A DNA stretch of 64,000 nt from Jacaranda mimosifolia. Its lineage: Eukaryota; Streptophyta; Magnoliopsida; Lamiales; Bignoniaceae. Where the stretch lies: contig CM032123.1 of the NCBI GenBank assembly GCA_018894105.1, forward strand, positions 10,355,001 to 10,419,000, written 5' to 3'. Positions 1 to 10,877 of the stretch are shown here, piece by piece (within the stretch, counting starts at the first letter, position 1; every line of letters starts with the position of its first letter). Made by a program: the position numbers and the translations under genes. Under the pieces are notes generated by a model. The model was given only the letters and a program-made list of their open reading frames with translations, searched no databases and was not told the DNA's origin.

Positions 1-2080
1 GAGCCCCCTAGGGATGGCCCAACTCTATGGGAAATAGGCATCCCAGATCGTTCTGCTCGAGAATTTTATATTCCTGATCCAAACCCAAAATACATCAACA
101 AACTTTATGTCAATCATCCCGACAGGTATCTATTTCTGTCTCATTTTCTCTATTTTCTTGATGCAAAAATTAATTTTGGCACATGTAAAAAGAATTCAAT
201 AAATTTTATATCAATTTTCAGGTTCAGACAGTACGGGTTGTGGGAGAGATACGCTGAATTGTATCCCGATGGTGACTTAGTCTATATTGTTGGGGAGAGC
301 AACTACACTACAGATTGGTTCTTTGCCCAAGTTACCAGGTGCAATTCACCATGTATCTTTCTCATGATAATGCAGCCACCAATTTTTTTTAATATATTTA
401 CGCATGCACGCATATACATACCTAAAATTCATTAAAATTTGAATATCAAAAGATTTATATACATATATATATATATAGCGATGATGCCACTCAACCGATA
501 GACTAGTAAGAACCACCAACTTATTCGTAAAGTGATGAAAGATAAAAATAAAAATAAAAAAATCATGTAATTTCACTCATTTTGGAATTTTGATATGCAA
601 GTCATTCTACGAACAATAAATCAAGTGTTCGAATCCTAAGGGTTGTAGCTTTCAAAATCATTTTCTCATTTTGGAATTTTGACATGTAATTCACTCTACA
701 AACAAAAGTCGAGTGTTCAAATCTTGAGGATTGTAGCATTCAAAATCATTTTCTTTTGACAGACTTGAAATCAATGACTGCATACAAACAATTAGTAATC
801 ACTTAGTGACCGCCTGTATGCTGTCATTAATTCCAAGTGTATAAAAATAAAAATGATTTTGAATGCTACAACCCTTAGGATTTGAACAATTAACCTATTG
901 ACTGCCTAGTGGCCACATACATTATTTTTTTCAAAATCTTATATCTAGTGATAGCTATTTACGGTCATTAAATGGTCAATAATTAGTGCTCTTATTTTAA
1001 AACATCACTAATTAGTGACAAGTGTTTTTATTACCGACTCGAGCGGTTACTAAATTGGTCACTAAAGTTGCTAGTGGTTTTCTGCTCATTTAGTGACCGC
1101 TCAACCGGTACTAATAACATTCTCTTTAGTAGTGGCGATTTGATGATGAGGACATGGCATGCTCGATTTGAATATGCATATCATCAATTCTAGCCAAATT
1201 TTGAGTTTTCAGTTGAATTAGTGCGATAATTTTGCAAAACACATATTACTAAATTTGAAATTAGGCAAGTTATAAGATAAAATTCTAAAGTGAGCAAAAT
1301 GACATGATGAAAAATTATAGTTTTTCCAGCGACCCAAAAATTATTACTAGAAGAAATTATATTATCTTTTCAAAACAAAGTTTATACTTTTTCAATGACA
1401 TATTAGCTATAGATAATTATGTCAACAAAATCACCACATTTTTCTTCTTTGGCTCTCAGAAAAAAAGACGAGACCACATACGAAGCAACGACATGGCGAA
1501 TTAAGTTCAAACTCGATTCCGTTGAACCAAGTGGAGCATACAAATTGAGATTGGCACTCGCATCTGCAAATCAAGCAGAATTGCAGGTAAGTTTTTACAT
1601 CAATTAATTAATTCAATGTAAGTATGGTTGATGACTTGATGTTTATTCATATTTTGTTACTCATGTTTAATTAACTTTATGTTTGGACCTAGAATTTAAT
1701 TCGAAAAATGCGAAGGAAATTTTTTTTTGCTCTTCAAATAATGTAACTATGTACATTAATATTTGCACCTTTGCATTTTCCTTCTCTTTTTCCTCACTGT
1801 TTTCCTTGATCCAAACTTAGCATAATAGTTCACATATCGTGGGTTGTAGGTCCGAATCAATAATCCAGAGCAAACTCCAGCATTATTTACGACTGGATTG
1901 ATTGGGAAGGATAATGCAATCGCGAGGCATGGGATTCACGGGCTATATTGGCTATTCAACGTGAAGTTACCAGGCACTTCACTTGTTAAGGGGGACAACA
2001 CAATTTATTTGACACAAGCAAATGCGACAGGCCCGTTTCAAGGAATCATGTATGATTACATTCGTCTTGAAAGCCTGTGA
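1..2080 (+). CDS. Rhamnogalacturonate lyase (PL4 family), 3' part, four exons
   Basis: C-terminal 199 residues of a rhamnogalacturonate lyase, a secreted enzyme that cleaves the rhamnogalacturonan-I backbone of pectin by beta-elimination. The 5' part lies outside the window. Exons read as 1-125, 222-338, 1460-1586 and 1850-2080; all junctions are GT-AG and the frame is continuous to TGA at 2078. Recognisable stretches are DGPTLWEIGIPDRSAREFY and the following YPDGDLVYIVGESN, then the beta-sandwich C-terminal part (TTWRIKFKLD, AYKLRLALASANQAELQ, GLYWLFNVKLPG, MYDYIRLESL), which in the family forms the fibronectin-III-like and carbohydrate-binding-like modules. Intron 2 is 1.1 kb and holds transposon-like sequence. 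No stop or frameshift is seen in the visible exons, so it may be functional. The family call is from remembered motifs, not a search. Confidence 0.88.
715..887. repeat. Foldback repeat, 38-bp arms
   Basis: Positions 715-752 and 850-887 are inverted copies of each other with about three mismatches in 38 bp; the shared core reads GTAGCATTCAAAATCATTTT. A third, directly oriented relative lies at about 623-663. The structure would form a long hairpin in the unspliced lyase transcript. It lies beside the CACTA-like end and may be part of the same insertion. Confidence 0.6.
960..1134. mobile_element. CACTA-type transposon terminus in lyase intron
   Basis: Read on the minus strand from 1134, the sequence begins CACTACTAAAGAG, the typical start of a plant CACTA (En/Spm) terminal repeat. 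Behind it are repeated subterminal words related to GAGCGGTCACTAAA (around 1029-1052 and 1088-1106), as expected of transposase-binding repeats. No matching opposite CACTA end was found upstream, so this is probably a truncated or highly diverged end. The 3-bp target duplication could not be identified. Confidence 0.45.
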
Positions 2081-4189
2081 TTTAATTAGGGTCCCGACTT
2101 GGATTCCGTTTGTTTTATTGGATGGGATGAGAAATAATTGATGAAAAATGAGATGAGTGATTGATGGGGCTAAATAATTAAATAAATATCATCTACAATA
2201 TAATTTAAAGTATTACTAAATGATGTATCAATTAATTGTAGCCACCATATATGTACTTTAAGAGTTCGTTTGTTTAGTGTGTTTGAATTAGACATGATAT
2301 GTATGACTAGGATAAATAGTAGGTAATTGTGTATTCTATCTAATATTTGTTTGCATATTTTAAATAATTTGATATCTAACTTTGATTGTTAGTTTGACAT
2401 GATTATCCCATTTGATAAGCTATAATTTATTTCCAACTTAGATTGAAAAACATACCACACCCTAGGGTCTTGATGCATAAGCTAAGTTTGGCCTTATATG
2501 CATGACGGGCTCTAACTCTATCAAAGGCTTCTAAAAATGAACCAAACATTATAATTGAGTTGGATTGTGCATCTATCATACAATATTAAAGTAAGCAAAC
2601 GAGCTCTAATGGGTTATCATCTTGATATATATTTTACCAATATGCCCATTGTTTCAAACATTTAAAAATATATTATTTTGAGTATACTATTACTTTGACA
2701 CGAGTCATTAATAAATTTAAGTTTTTCATCAGTGAATAAGTTTTAAAATTTAAAATTTGAAAGATATGAATAAAAATGATAATATTGAGTTTATTTGAAT
2801 AAATGTCATTTGTGCATTCACTTAAATAGTTTTTGAACTTTGTCTTGCTATCCACGATAATAGTAAATTTTATTTTTGTTATATTTAAATCAACTAAATT
2901 TTCATATATTTGCATAGTATTTTATTAATAGTCATCAATCAATTTAATTTTTATTCAATTTAATTTGCATAGTGAGATTGGGTGTGCCCCAGATGCATGC
3001 AATAAACGCAAACCTCCTCAGTAAAAAATTTATGGTCAAATTCATCCTTGTAAACGCAACTTTTCGATGGGATTTTATCAGTGTAAAAGAAACTGACTAA
3101 TTCAAATATAATAATATATTCAACCATCATACTCGCGTAATATAATTTTCATTGTTTAATGCATAACAATTCGTCTCCAATCAATTTGATTTGTAGCCTC
3201 AACTAAGGAAACATTAATTTAGATTTTAGATGCAAAACTTAATTTCGGATCATATACAAATGTGGAAAAATTATTTCTATAAACATATGATCACTTGTAT
3301 TAGTTGAGCTACCTGTAGTCAACCAATGATCATAATGTTTTGATGATGAGCCTTAATTCAATTAATAAAGACATCGGAAGCTTCAATGTTATATATTTGC
3401 TTTCGAATAGTGTAGTCTTGGTCAATTAGTATTCATAATTTTACTCTTATAATAATAAAATACCCAAACATTAATTAACAATTTAAACAATTGTTCGTCT
3501 TCATTTTATTAAATTTTAAATGAAATCAAATATTAATGATTCAAATTAGAGGTGTGTTGAAATCCAAATCAAATCAAACAAAATCAACCATTTATCCAAT
3601 CCAGACCAAATCAAAAACCAATGAAAACCAACTTTTTTAGATTAGTTCTTATTCAATTTTTCCTAACATATATGGGTTTGGATTGGTTATTGGTTTCATT
3701 CTCATAAACCAATCTGATTCAAACCAACCCGAACTTTTATATACCAATAATATGAAGAAGAAAAAAATACACCTTAAGTAAATAAACTAAAATAAAGTAT
3801 AACAGAAAGAAAATAATTTGTAATTGCTTGTTGGAATTTAATTTTTAAAACTTTATAAATTTACTATGTTGGCTTGAACCTTTATATAATCATTATAGCT
3901 GTTTGATTTTTTTTACCATTAACGCTGACTTGTATAATCATGTTATTTATAACAACTCTTTTAATAAATTAAATTTGTTGAGATAAGAATAAAAAAATAA
4001 TAATAAATATATATCCATTATTATTAAAAGCAATATAAAAATCAATATTGTCAAGGAATATTCATATCCAATACGGTAAAATAATAATAACTCTAACAGT
4101 TCAATCATGGTTCTTCTTCATCTGTTTCCTCATCAGTCGTATTCCTATTCGAGCTTTTCCTCAAATTCCCTTCTAAGTTGACGACATAT
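2081..4189. other. AT-rich intergenic stretch
   Basis: No gene seen. The first few hundred bases would hold the lyase 3' UTR. Around 3550-3740 there is a cluster of words such as AACCAATC and CAAACCAAC in both orientations, as often found at ends of degenerate hAT-type elements, but I could not find terminal repeats with a matching target duplication. Confidence 0.5.
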
Positions 4190-4656
4190 TAACTCCAATT
4201 CGTTGGCTCTCAGTTCTTATGACGAATACAATTGATGTTCCTTGCTAGCTCGATTTGCAATTCTTCGTTCTTAACTAGAATTACATCAAGTCGCCTTCGG
4301 TTAGCCGCTATGATTTCAATCAATTTTTTGTGTTGCCCTGGCACTTGGTCCATTAGTTCAGATGGGGGTTGGGTTAAATCTCTCTAAGCTGATACCTAAC
4401 ATCCTAGCTCCAACTCAGTGGCTCTCCTTTCTTCATGATGAATACAATTGCTAACCCTTGCCAGTTTAATTTGCAGTTCTTCATTCTCAACTAGAATTGC
4501 GGCAAGTTGCCTTCGATTGGCCGCTATGATTTCAATCAATTTCTTGTGTTGTTCTAGCACTTGGTCCATCAATTCATGTGAGGGTTGAGGTAAATCTCTT
4601 TGAGCAGTATCTGATGTTTTTCGTGAGGATTCATTCTTTACATATAATGGGTTCAT
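4190..4656 (-). pseudogene. Tandemly duplicated coiled-coil coding fragment
   Basis: Two head-to-tail copies of a roughly 216-bp unit (about 4190-4405 and 4406-4620) are coding-like on the minus strand. The copy at 4396-4656 is open for 86 codons; the other is interrupted. Both encode a charged, leucine-rich helix with HKKLIEIIAANRR followed by NEELQI and LAR, ending near NCIHHE or NCIRHK. The pattern suggests a coiled coil. I do not recognise the family; a fragment of a transposon-encoded or structural protein is possible. No start context, splice sites or neighbouring domains were found, so function is unknown. Confidence 0.45.
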
Positions 4657-5471
4657 TAAATTCTCGTATCAAGTATATAAAAATTCAAAAATAAAAATAT
4701 CCATCTTAGGTATTATAAAAATTTTGATTCACATTATTATATCAAAAATGGCTTCAAATAAGTAAATTAGTCTAGGAACAACCAAGTACACAAAACACAC
4801 AAATACTGTGTCTGGAGCAAAAATCCATATTGGGTTTGAGACCATATGGATTTTTAAATCCAAATTCACAATCAAGTAATTTATAATCGAGTTTAGTCAA
4901 AAAAAAAATCTTAAGAAACTTGCAAAACAACTAAATTCTTCTTTTTGACTTCAAATAATTGAGATAAAGAGACCAAAGTAAGTGAATATTTTTTAAAAAA
5001 TAAATCTTTTGAATTTCTTTGTTTTTCAATGCTACAAATGAAAAACAAATGCTATAAATGTTGTGGAAAAGATGCTCAACAATAAAATAAAAGACAACTT
5101 TTTAGTCAATTACTTAATTACTTATATTAAAAATGATATTATTAAAAGTTCTGGTATTAATTCGATTATTGATGAAATTTATGGTTAAAAATCGTTGTAC
5201 TCAACTTTAATGAAGATAAAGCATTTCATATTTATAAATTGTAGAATTTATTTTTAACTTTTATGCATTTATAACTTTTGGTCTCCCATATTTTTATTTC
5301 TGGATCCATCCCTCTGTGTGTGTGTGTGTGTGTGTGTATTATTCTATTGAGTCCCTTTGGCAGAGCTTATTGGAAGAAAGGCTAACAACAAACATTGGTA
5401 CCTTTCAAGTGTTTGATCTTTGAAGCACTTATTTAATCAATTCCCTATTAGACACAAATTAATTCAAGGGA
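4657..5471. other. Intergenic stretch with a TG microsatellite
   Basis: No gene seen. A (TG)n microsatellite runs at about 5315-5337. The stretch ends at the CCACA target duplication of the copia element. Confidence 0.6.
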
Positions 5472-5476
5472 CCACA

Positions 5477-5721
5477 TATTAAGGACATATAGATTGTAAC
5501 TTTAGCATATCAATTGTAATCTCTATACTTTAGATACTTTCCTATTCTAGGATTTTATTTCCTCTTTCCTTAGGATTTTGTTCCTTTATTAATGTATAAA
5601 TTATTTGTTTCCTATCTCTAGGATTTTATTTCTTCTTTCAGCTATGTAATGTTGTGTATAAATATTTCCTCCTTTAATCAATACAACAAGCCCTTTCTCA
5701 TTGTGCTTTTCAGCTTCTTTA
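5477..5721 (+). repeat. 5' LTR of copia element
   Basis: 245 bp, same length as the 3' LTR. It ends directly against the primer-binding site. A TATA-like TATAAATA lies at 5657-5664 and probably marks the promoter for the retroelement RNA. Confidence 0.92.
5657..5664 (+). promoter_or_regulatory. TATA box of the copia LTR
   Basis: TATAAATA within GTTGTGTATAAATATTTCC, in the position expected for the LTR promoter. The same word recurs at 10161-10168 in the 3' LTR. Assignment is by motif only. Confidence 0.5.
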
Positions 5722-5733
5722 TGGTACCAGAGC
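5722..5733 (+). other. Primer-binding site (initiator tRNA-Met type)
   Basis: TGGTACCAGAGC immediately after the 5' LTR differs by one base from the common plant copia primer-binding site TGGTATCAGAGC, complementary to the 3' end of initiator methionine tRNA. Confidence 0.85.
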
Positions 5734-5785
5734 ATTCCATGCTCTAAAGAGCTTCTGATCCTTGGCCTTCTCATCACTTTCTTCC

Positions 5786-7189
5786 ATGGAAATCGACACC
5801 AGCTCTGCCACCAACCTGCCGATTAACTCAAACCACCCACCCACCCCACAACCTTCTCTTGGCTCCTTTGTAAGCTTCAATCCATCCACCCAATTGCCCA
5901 TTAAATTAACTGGCAGTAAAAATTACCTTACTTGGAAGGCCTAATTTGATCTTCTAATCCTTGGCTATGGATTGACATCCTATTTAGATGGAACATCATT
6001 ATGTCCTCCATCAACTGATCCGAATCACGAGTCTTGGCTTCAACAAAATGGCTTAGTTCGCTATGCTCTCATGACCTCTATTGATCCTACTATAGCCCCA
6101 CTTGTAGCTACAGCACCCACTGCTCATGCAGCATGACAGAAACTTGCCCATCAATATGCCAACAGGTCACACACGCGTGTTTATGGCCTTCGTGAAACAC
6201 TTGGTCGTATAATCAAAGGGTCCTCCTCCATCTTTCAATATTTGAATGAAATTCGATGCATTGTAGATGAGTTAGCAATTTCTAGCTATCCGATGCGGCT
6301 CGAGGAACTTATTCTTAAAGCTCTTAGTGGTCTTGACCATGAGTATAATGAGATAAGTGCTGTCATTCGAGCACATGACACACACGTCTCCTTTGAAGAA
6401 CTACATGATAAGCTTATAGGCCATGAAATTTTTCTTCGTCACAAGCAGGCAAATCGTGATTCGGCCATCATAACGGCTCAATTCAACCAGCGGTCCTCCA
6501 ACACTACCAACAAGTCACGAGGTAATAACAACAATCGCCAAACCTAGCAACATCATTCTCCTTCCATGAGTACCCACTTTGGTTCCCGACCACATGGAAA
6601 TTTTCCTGTTTGCAATAACTAGCATCCTAATTCAAGTAATCCAGGCAGCAACAATAATAAAAATAAGGTTCAATGTCAACTTTGTGACAAGTGGGGTCAT
6701 ACAACAAAGGTTTTTCGTTCTATGACTCATATTGCCTCTAAACCTCATGCTAATTTTGCTTCTAAAGATGGCGATAATTCAGCAAACTAGGTTATGGATA
6801 TTGGAGCCTCTCACCATATCACATTCGATAAACAACACTTGCAATCCTACTCAGAATACACTGCCACAAATGAAGTCATTGTTGGTGATGGTAATGGTAC
6901 CACTTTAAACACTCCTACTCATTCTTTTGTACTTAAAGATGTTTTATGTGCTCCTTCTATTCAAAAGAACTTAATTTCTGTACCTCAATTTTGCTGTCAA
7001 AATCGTGCATCAATTGAATTTTATCCCTCTTACTTTGTTGTGAAGGATTTGGAAATGGGGAAGCCTCTAGCTCAAGGACTGAACCAGTGTAGACTTTATC
7101 AGTGGACCAGCCATGGACCTCTCAACAGTCCACACATCTATCTCACTCAGCCGACCGTCCCTATCTTTCTATTTGGCATCGTCGTTTAG
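5786..7189 (+). pseudogene. copia gag and protease, with stops
   Basis: From the ATG at 5786 (MEIDTSSATN) one frame runs to 7189, broken by stops at 5942, 6134, 6545, 6620 and 6788. Recognisable parts are the gag N-terminal LTGSKNYLTWKA, the gag helical domain (SGLDHEYNEISAVIRAH, FEELHDKLIGHE), a zinc knuckle CQLCDKWGHTTKVF in which the last cysteine of CX2CX4HX4C is replaced by phenylalanine, and an aspartic protease motif MDIGASHHIT, where related elements have DSGA. A frameshift near 7100-7190 separates this part from the integrase frame. The altered knuckle and protease motif suggest long decay. Confidence 0.85.
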
Positions 7190-10023
7190 GACATCCGTAT
7201 CTTAGGACCTTAAAACATCTTATTTCGACTTATAAACTACCTTGTAATTCTTCTTCAAATAACATTTGTAATTCTTGCTTATGCAATAAAAGTCACCCTT
7301 TGCCTTTCTCTACATCTACTTTAAAAAGTACTAGACTTCTTGAATTACTTTATAGTGATGTTGGGGACCTTCCCCTATTATTTCTACTGAGGGCTTTCGA
7401 TTTTATGTCATCTTCGTTGATCACTTCACCAAATATACTTGGCTTTTTCCCCTCAAACACAAATATGATGTTACTCAAGTCTTTCTTTCTTTTAGAACTT
7501 TAGTGGAAAGTTTTTTTAACACCTCTATTCTTACTATTTACTCAAATAGTGGTGGAGAATATGTAGGTCTCACTAAATTTCTAACTGATCTGGGAATACA
7601 ACATTTATCTTCCCCTCCCTATACTACTGAATGAATAAGCAGTGATGAACGTCAACATCGTACATAATGGAAATTGCTCTTACCCTCTTACATCAAGCAT
7701 TTCTCCTACTTTCCTTTTGGCCTTTTGCATGTCAAACTGCAGTTCATCTCATCAACCGACTAACAACACCTATTCTCCAATAGTTCTCCCCTTACCAAAA
7801 ATTATTCAATCATAATCCCAACTACCACGACCTCAAAACCTTAGGTTGCTTGTGCTATCCGTGGCTCAAACCTTATGCTACCCACAAGTTACATCCCAAA
7901 TCCATACCTTGTGTCTTTCTTGGCTATTCAGTCAAACATCACTGCTACAAATGTTTTGATACCAACTCTGGCAAGCTCTACTTATCTCGGCACGTGGTGT
8001 TCATTGAAAACCAATTTCCCTTTGAGACTATTTCAACTACCATTCCTTGACCCCATGCTGTTGATTTCTCTCTTTGGCTTGATCCTACACCTACCATCCA
8101 TCCTTCACTAACACTGATTCCTTTATTAGTACTACTAGTTTCTTCATCTGATGGTGTCCCGCTAGTTCCATTGCTTCCTTCTTGACCATCGCATTCTTCT
8201 GCCCCATCATCAACTTCACCAACCATGTCTGTGCCTTTCTCTCTTCCATGTTCAGTTCCATCTGAAGAGTCTACACCATCTAAGTCAATTGGCAATGAGG
8301 TTCCTCTATTTTCCACACAACAGGTAAATACTCTTCCCTCCACTTCTCCCATTACTACTAATCCTTTACTACCACCAGCTCATATCATTACTCGGTCTCA
8401 GAATAATATTTTCAAACCCAAAAGCCTATCGATTATTTCGCCTTAGTTGTTGCCACTGCTAATCAAATTGTTCCACACACCTTTGCTCAAGTTGTTAAAG
8501 AGTCTAACTGGCGTCTTGCTATGGTCAAAAATAAAACTTGGACTTTGGTTCCTCCTTCTAAGTCTCACAATGTTGTTGGTTGCAAATGGGTATTTCATAT
8601 CAAATAACGAGCTGATGGTAGCCTTGACCACTACAAAGTGCGCCTTGTTGCCTAAGGTTTTCACCAATGACCTAGTATTGATTTTCATGAAATTTTCAGT
8701 CCTATTGTCAAGCCAACCACAGTTCGTCTTATCTTTACTATTGCTGCATTTTACAACTTTTCCCTCTATCAGTTGGATGTCAATAATGCCTTTTTACAAG
8801 GCATATTAGAAGATGAGGTGTATATGTATCAACCGCCCGATTTTGTCAATGTCACTTATTCCAATTATGTCTGAACTATCTATGGACTTCGTTAGGCTCC
8901 TCGGGCATGGTATAATGAGCTTCGTCAGTTTTTGATCTCTTTTGGTTTTCACAATTCTCAGTCGGATACATTGTTCTTTGTTCTACAGGGTGATTCATTT
9001 GTGGTATACCTACTTATCTATGTTGATGATATCATTCTCACGGGCTCTTCTGAAAGTGCTATCTCCAAGGTCTATTCTGCTTTGTCCTCTTGGTTTTCTC
9101 TTAAGGACATTTCTTCTTTGACATACTTTTTGGGCATTGAGGTCTATCGAGTTCATTCTGGATTTCTCTTATCTCAAAAGAAGTATATAACTAATCTTCT
9201 CTAGCGTTTCAATACGATGGAATCCAAAGGTACTCGTACGCCCATGTCTACTACTGTTGTACTTAAACTTGACGATGGCTCTGCTTGTGCTGACTCCAAA
9301 CAGTACCGTAATCTAGTGGGTGCTCTTCAGTATCTATCTTTCACGAGACCTAACATTGCATTTGCTGTCAATCGGCTATCTCAATTTATGCATAAACCAT
9401 CTATCCTTCACTGGCAAACAGCCAAAAGTGTTCTTCGGTATCTTAAGGTTATATATACCCTTGCATTCCACCTTGCATTGCATAGTCTGCTTCACTTAGT
9501 TGCCTTTTTTGACTCCGATTGGGGTGGAAATCCGGATGATCGCACTTTTACCGGTACTTATATTATTTTCCTTTGTGGGGCTGCCATTAGTTGGTCTTCT
9601 AAGAAACAACATACCGTTGCTTGTTCTTCCACTGAGGCTGAGTATAAAGTTGTTGCTAACTGTGTTGCTGAAGTTAATTGGGTTACTCATGTTATTCGTG
9701 AACTTGGTCTCATTCTTCATACAATCCCGACCATTTACTGTGATAACTTGGGTGCCACTTATCTTAGTCAGAATCCTCTTTTTCATAGTCGCATGAAGCA
9801 TGTGGCTATTGATTATCACTTCTTTCGTCAACAAGCTCAATCAAACCAGCTTCAAGTTTGCCACATCCATGCTGCTGGTCAACTTGCTGACTCCCTCACC
9901 AAAGTTGTTTCTGCTGCACTATTTCACAATCATTGGTCCAAGATAGGTGTCGTTGACACCACGCCTATCTTGCGGGGGCATTTAAAGGACCTATATATTG
10001 TAACTTTAGCATATCAATTGTAA
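7102..10023 (+). pseudogene. copia integrase, reverse transcriptase and RNase H, with stops
   Basis: The GAG-pre-integrase motif YLSIWHRRLGHPYLRTL carries the histidines of the HHCC zinc-binding region, followed by CNSCLCNKSH. The integrase core (about 7340-7700) is frameshifted. The reverse transcriptase runs about 8480-9200 with GCKWVF, LYQLDVNNAFLQG and an intact YVDD box at 9019-9030. RNase H follows: FFDSDWGG, SSTEAEYKVVA, IYCDNLGA, RMKHVAIDYHFFR. Stops at 8605, 8653, 8668, 8872, 8893 and 9202 all lie in one frame, so this half has nonsense changes only. The frame reads through the start of the 3' LTR before its last stop at 10021. Confidence 0.88.
9970..9979 (+). other. Polypurine tract
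   Basis: TTGCGGGGGC directly before the 3' LTR is in the right place for the purine-rich primer of plus-strand DNA synthesis. Assignment is from position and composition. Confidence 0.6.
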
Positions 10024-10225
10024 TCTCTATACTTTAGATACTTTCCTATTCTAGGATTTCATTTCCTCTTTCCTTAGGATTTTGTTCCTCGATTAATGTA
10101 TAAATTATTTGTTTCCTATCTCTAGGATTTTATTTCTTCTTTCAGCTATGTAATGTTGTGTATAAATATTTCCTCCTTTAATCAATACAACAAACCCTTT
10201 CTCATTGTGCTTTTCAGCTTCTTTA
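9981..10225 (+). repeat. 3' LTR of copia element
   Basis: 245 bp matching 5477-5721 at a constant offset of 4504 with about eight differences and no gaps seen. It is followed by the CCACA target duplication. Confidence 0.92.
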
Positions 10226-10877
10226 CCACAAAAGTGTATGAGGAGAATTGGGAGTAAGGGTGGTAATTTTCAATACGACACAATAACTCGATACAAGTTC
10301 GATACAAAAAAATTGGGCTTAGGTTGACCCATTTTGGGTTTGAGTCCAATAAGGTCAACACGAATAAGAACCCGAAGAAAATGAGTTGGGTTAAGTTGAA
10401 TTTCAGGTTACACGAACAATTCAAAAATTGATTTTGGGTTACACGACAACTCGAATCTACTTAAACCAACTCGACCCAACTCAAATTAAACAAATAAAAT
10501 TCAAATTTTTTAGGAGTAAAAATATAAAATTACAAAATAAAACTTGAAAATTTGAACTTTAGCAATATCAAAATTACTACTTTGGTATTTTTTGGTCTTA
10601 TTTATTTTCACAAACATATAGGATCGATGATTATAATTTTATACTATTTCTAATGGCTATTTTTTGGTATCCAAGCTATACAAATTTTTCTTAGGCCTTA
10701 TGCAATGCAAGATTTTGCGCATATAAATAGACAGAATTTCTTTCTATTGATAGGTTATAAAAAATTCAAAAGACTCAAACAAGTTTTTATGATAAATTAT
10801 GTGTCCAATTAAAATACTTGATTACTTATTTGCTTGATGATATATTTTTATTGATTTATATACTACTTCATTGAATC

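Larger units (their letters stand above)
5477..10225 (+). mobile_element. Ty1/copia LTR retrotransposon, complete but degenerate
   Basis: A 4749-bp element with two 245-bp LTRs, a primer-binding site at 5722, one gag-pol reading unit in copia order (gag, protease, integrase, reverse transcriptase, RNase H), a polypurine tract before the 3' LTR, and a perfect 5-bp target duplication CCACA at 5472-5476 and 10226-10230. The LTRs begin TATTAAGG (5') or TTTAAAGG (3') and end CTTCTTTA, so the usual TG...CA ends are replaced by TA...TA. By eye the LTRs differ at about 8 of 245 positions. Coding capacity is destroyed by many stops and at least one frameshift, so any movement would depend on proteins supplied by relatives. 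Confidence 0.93.
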
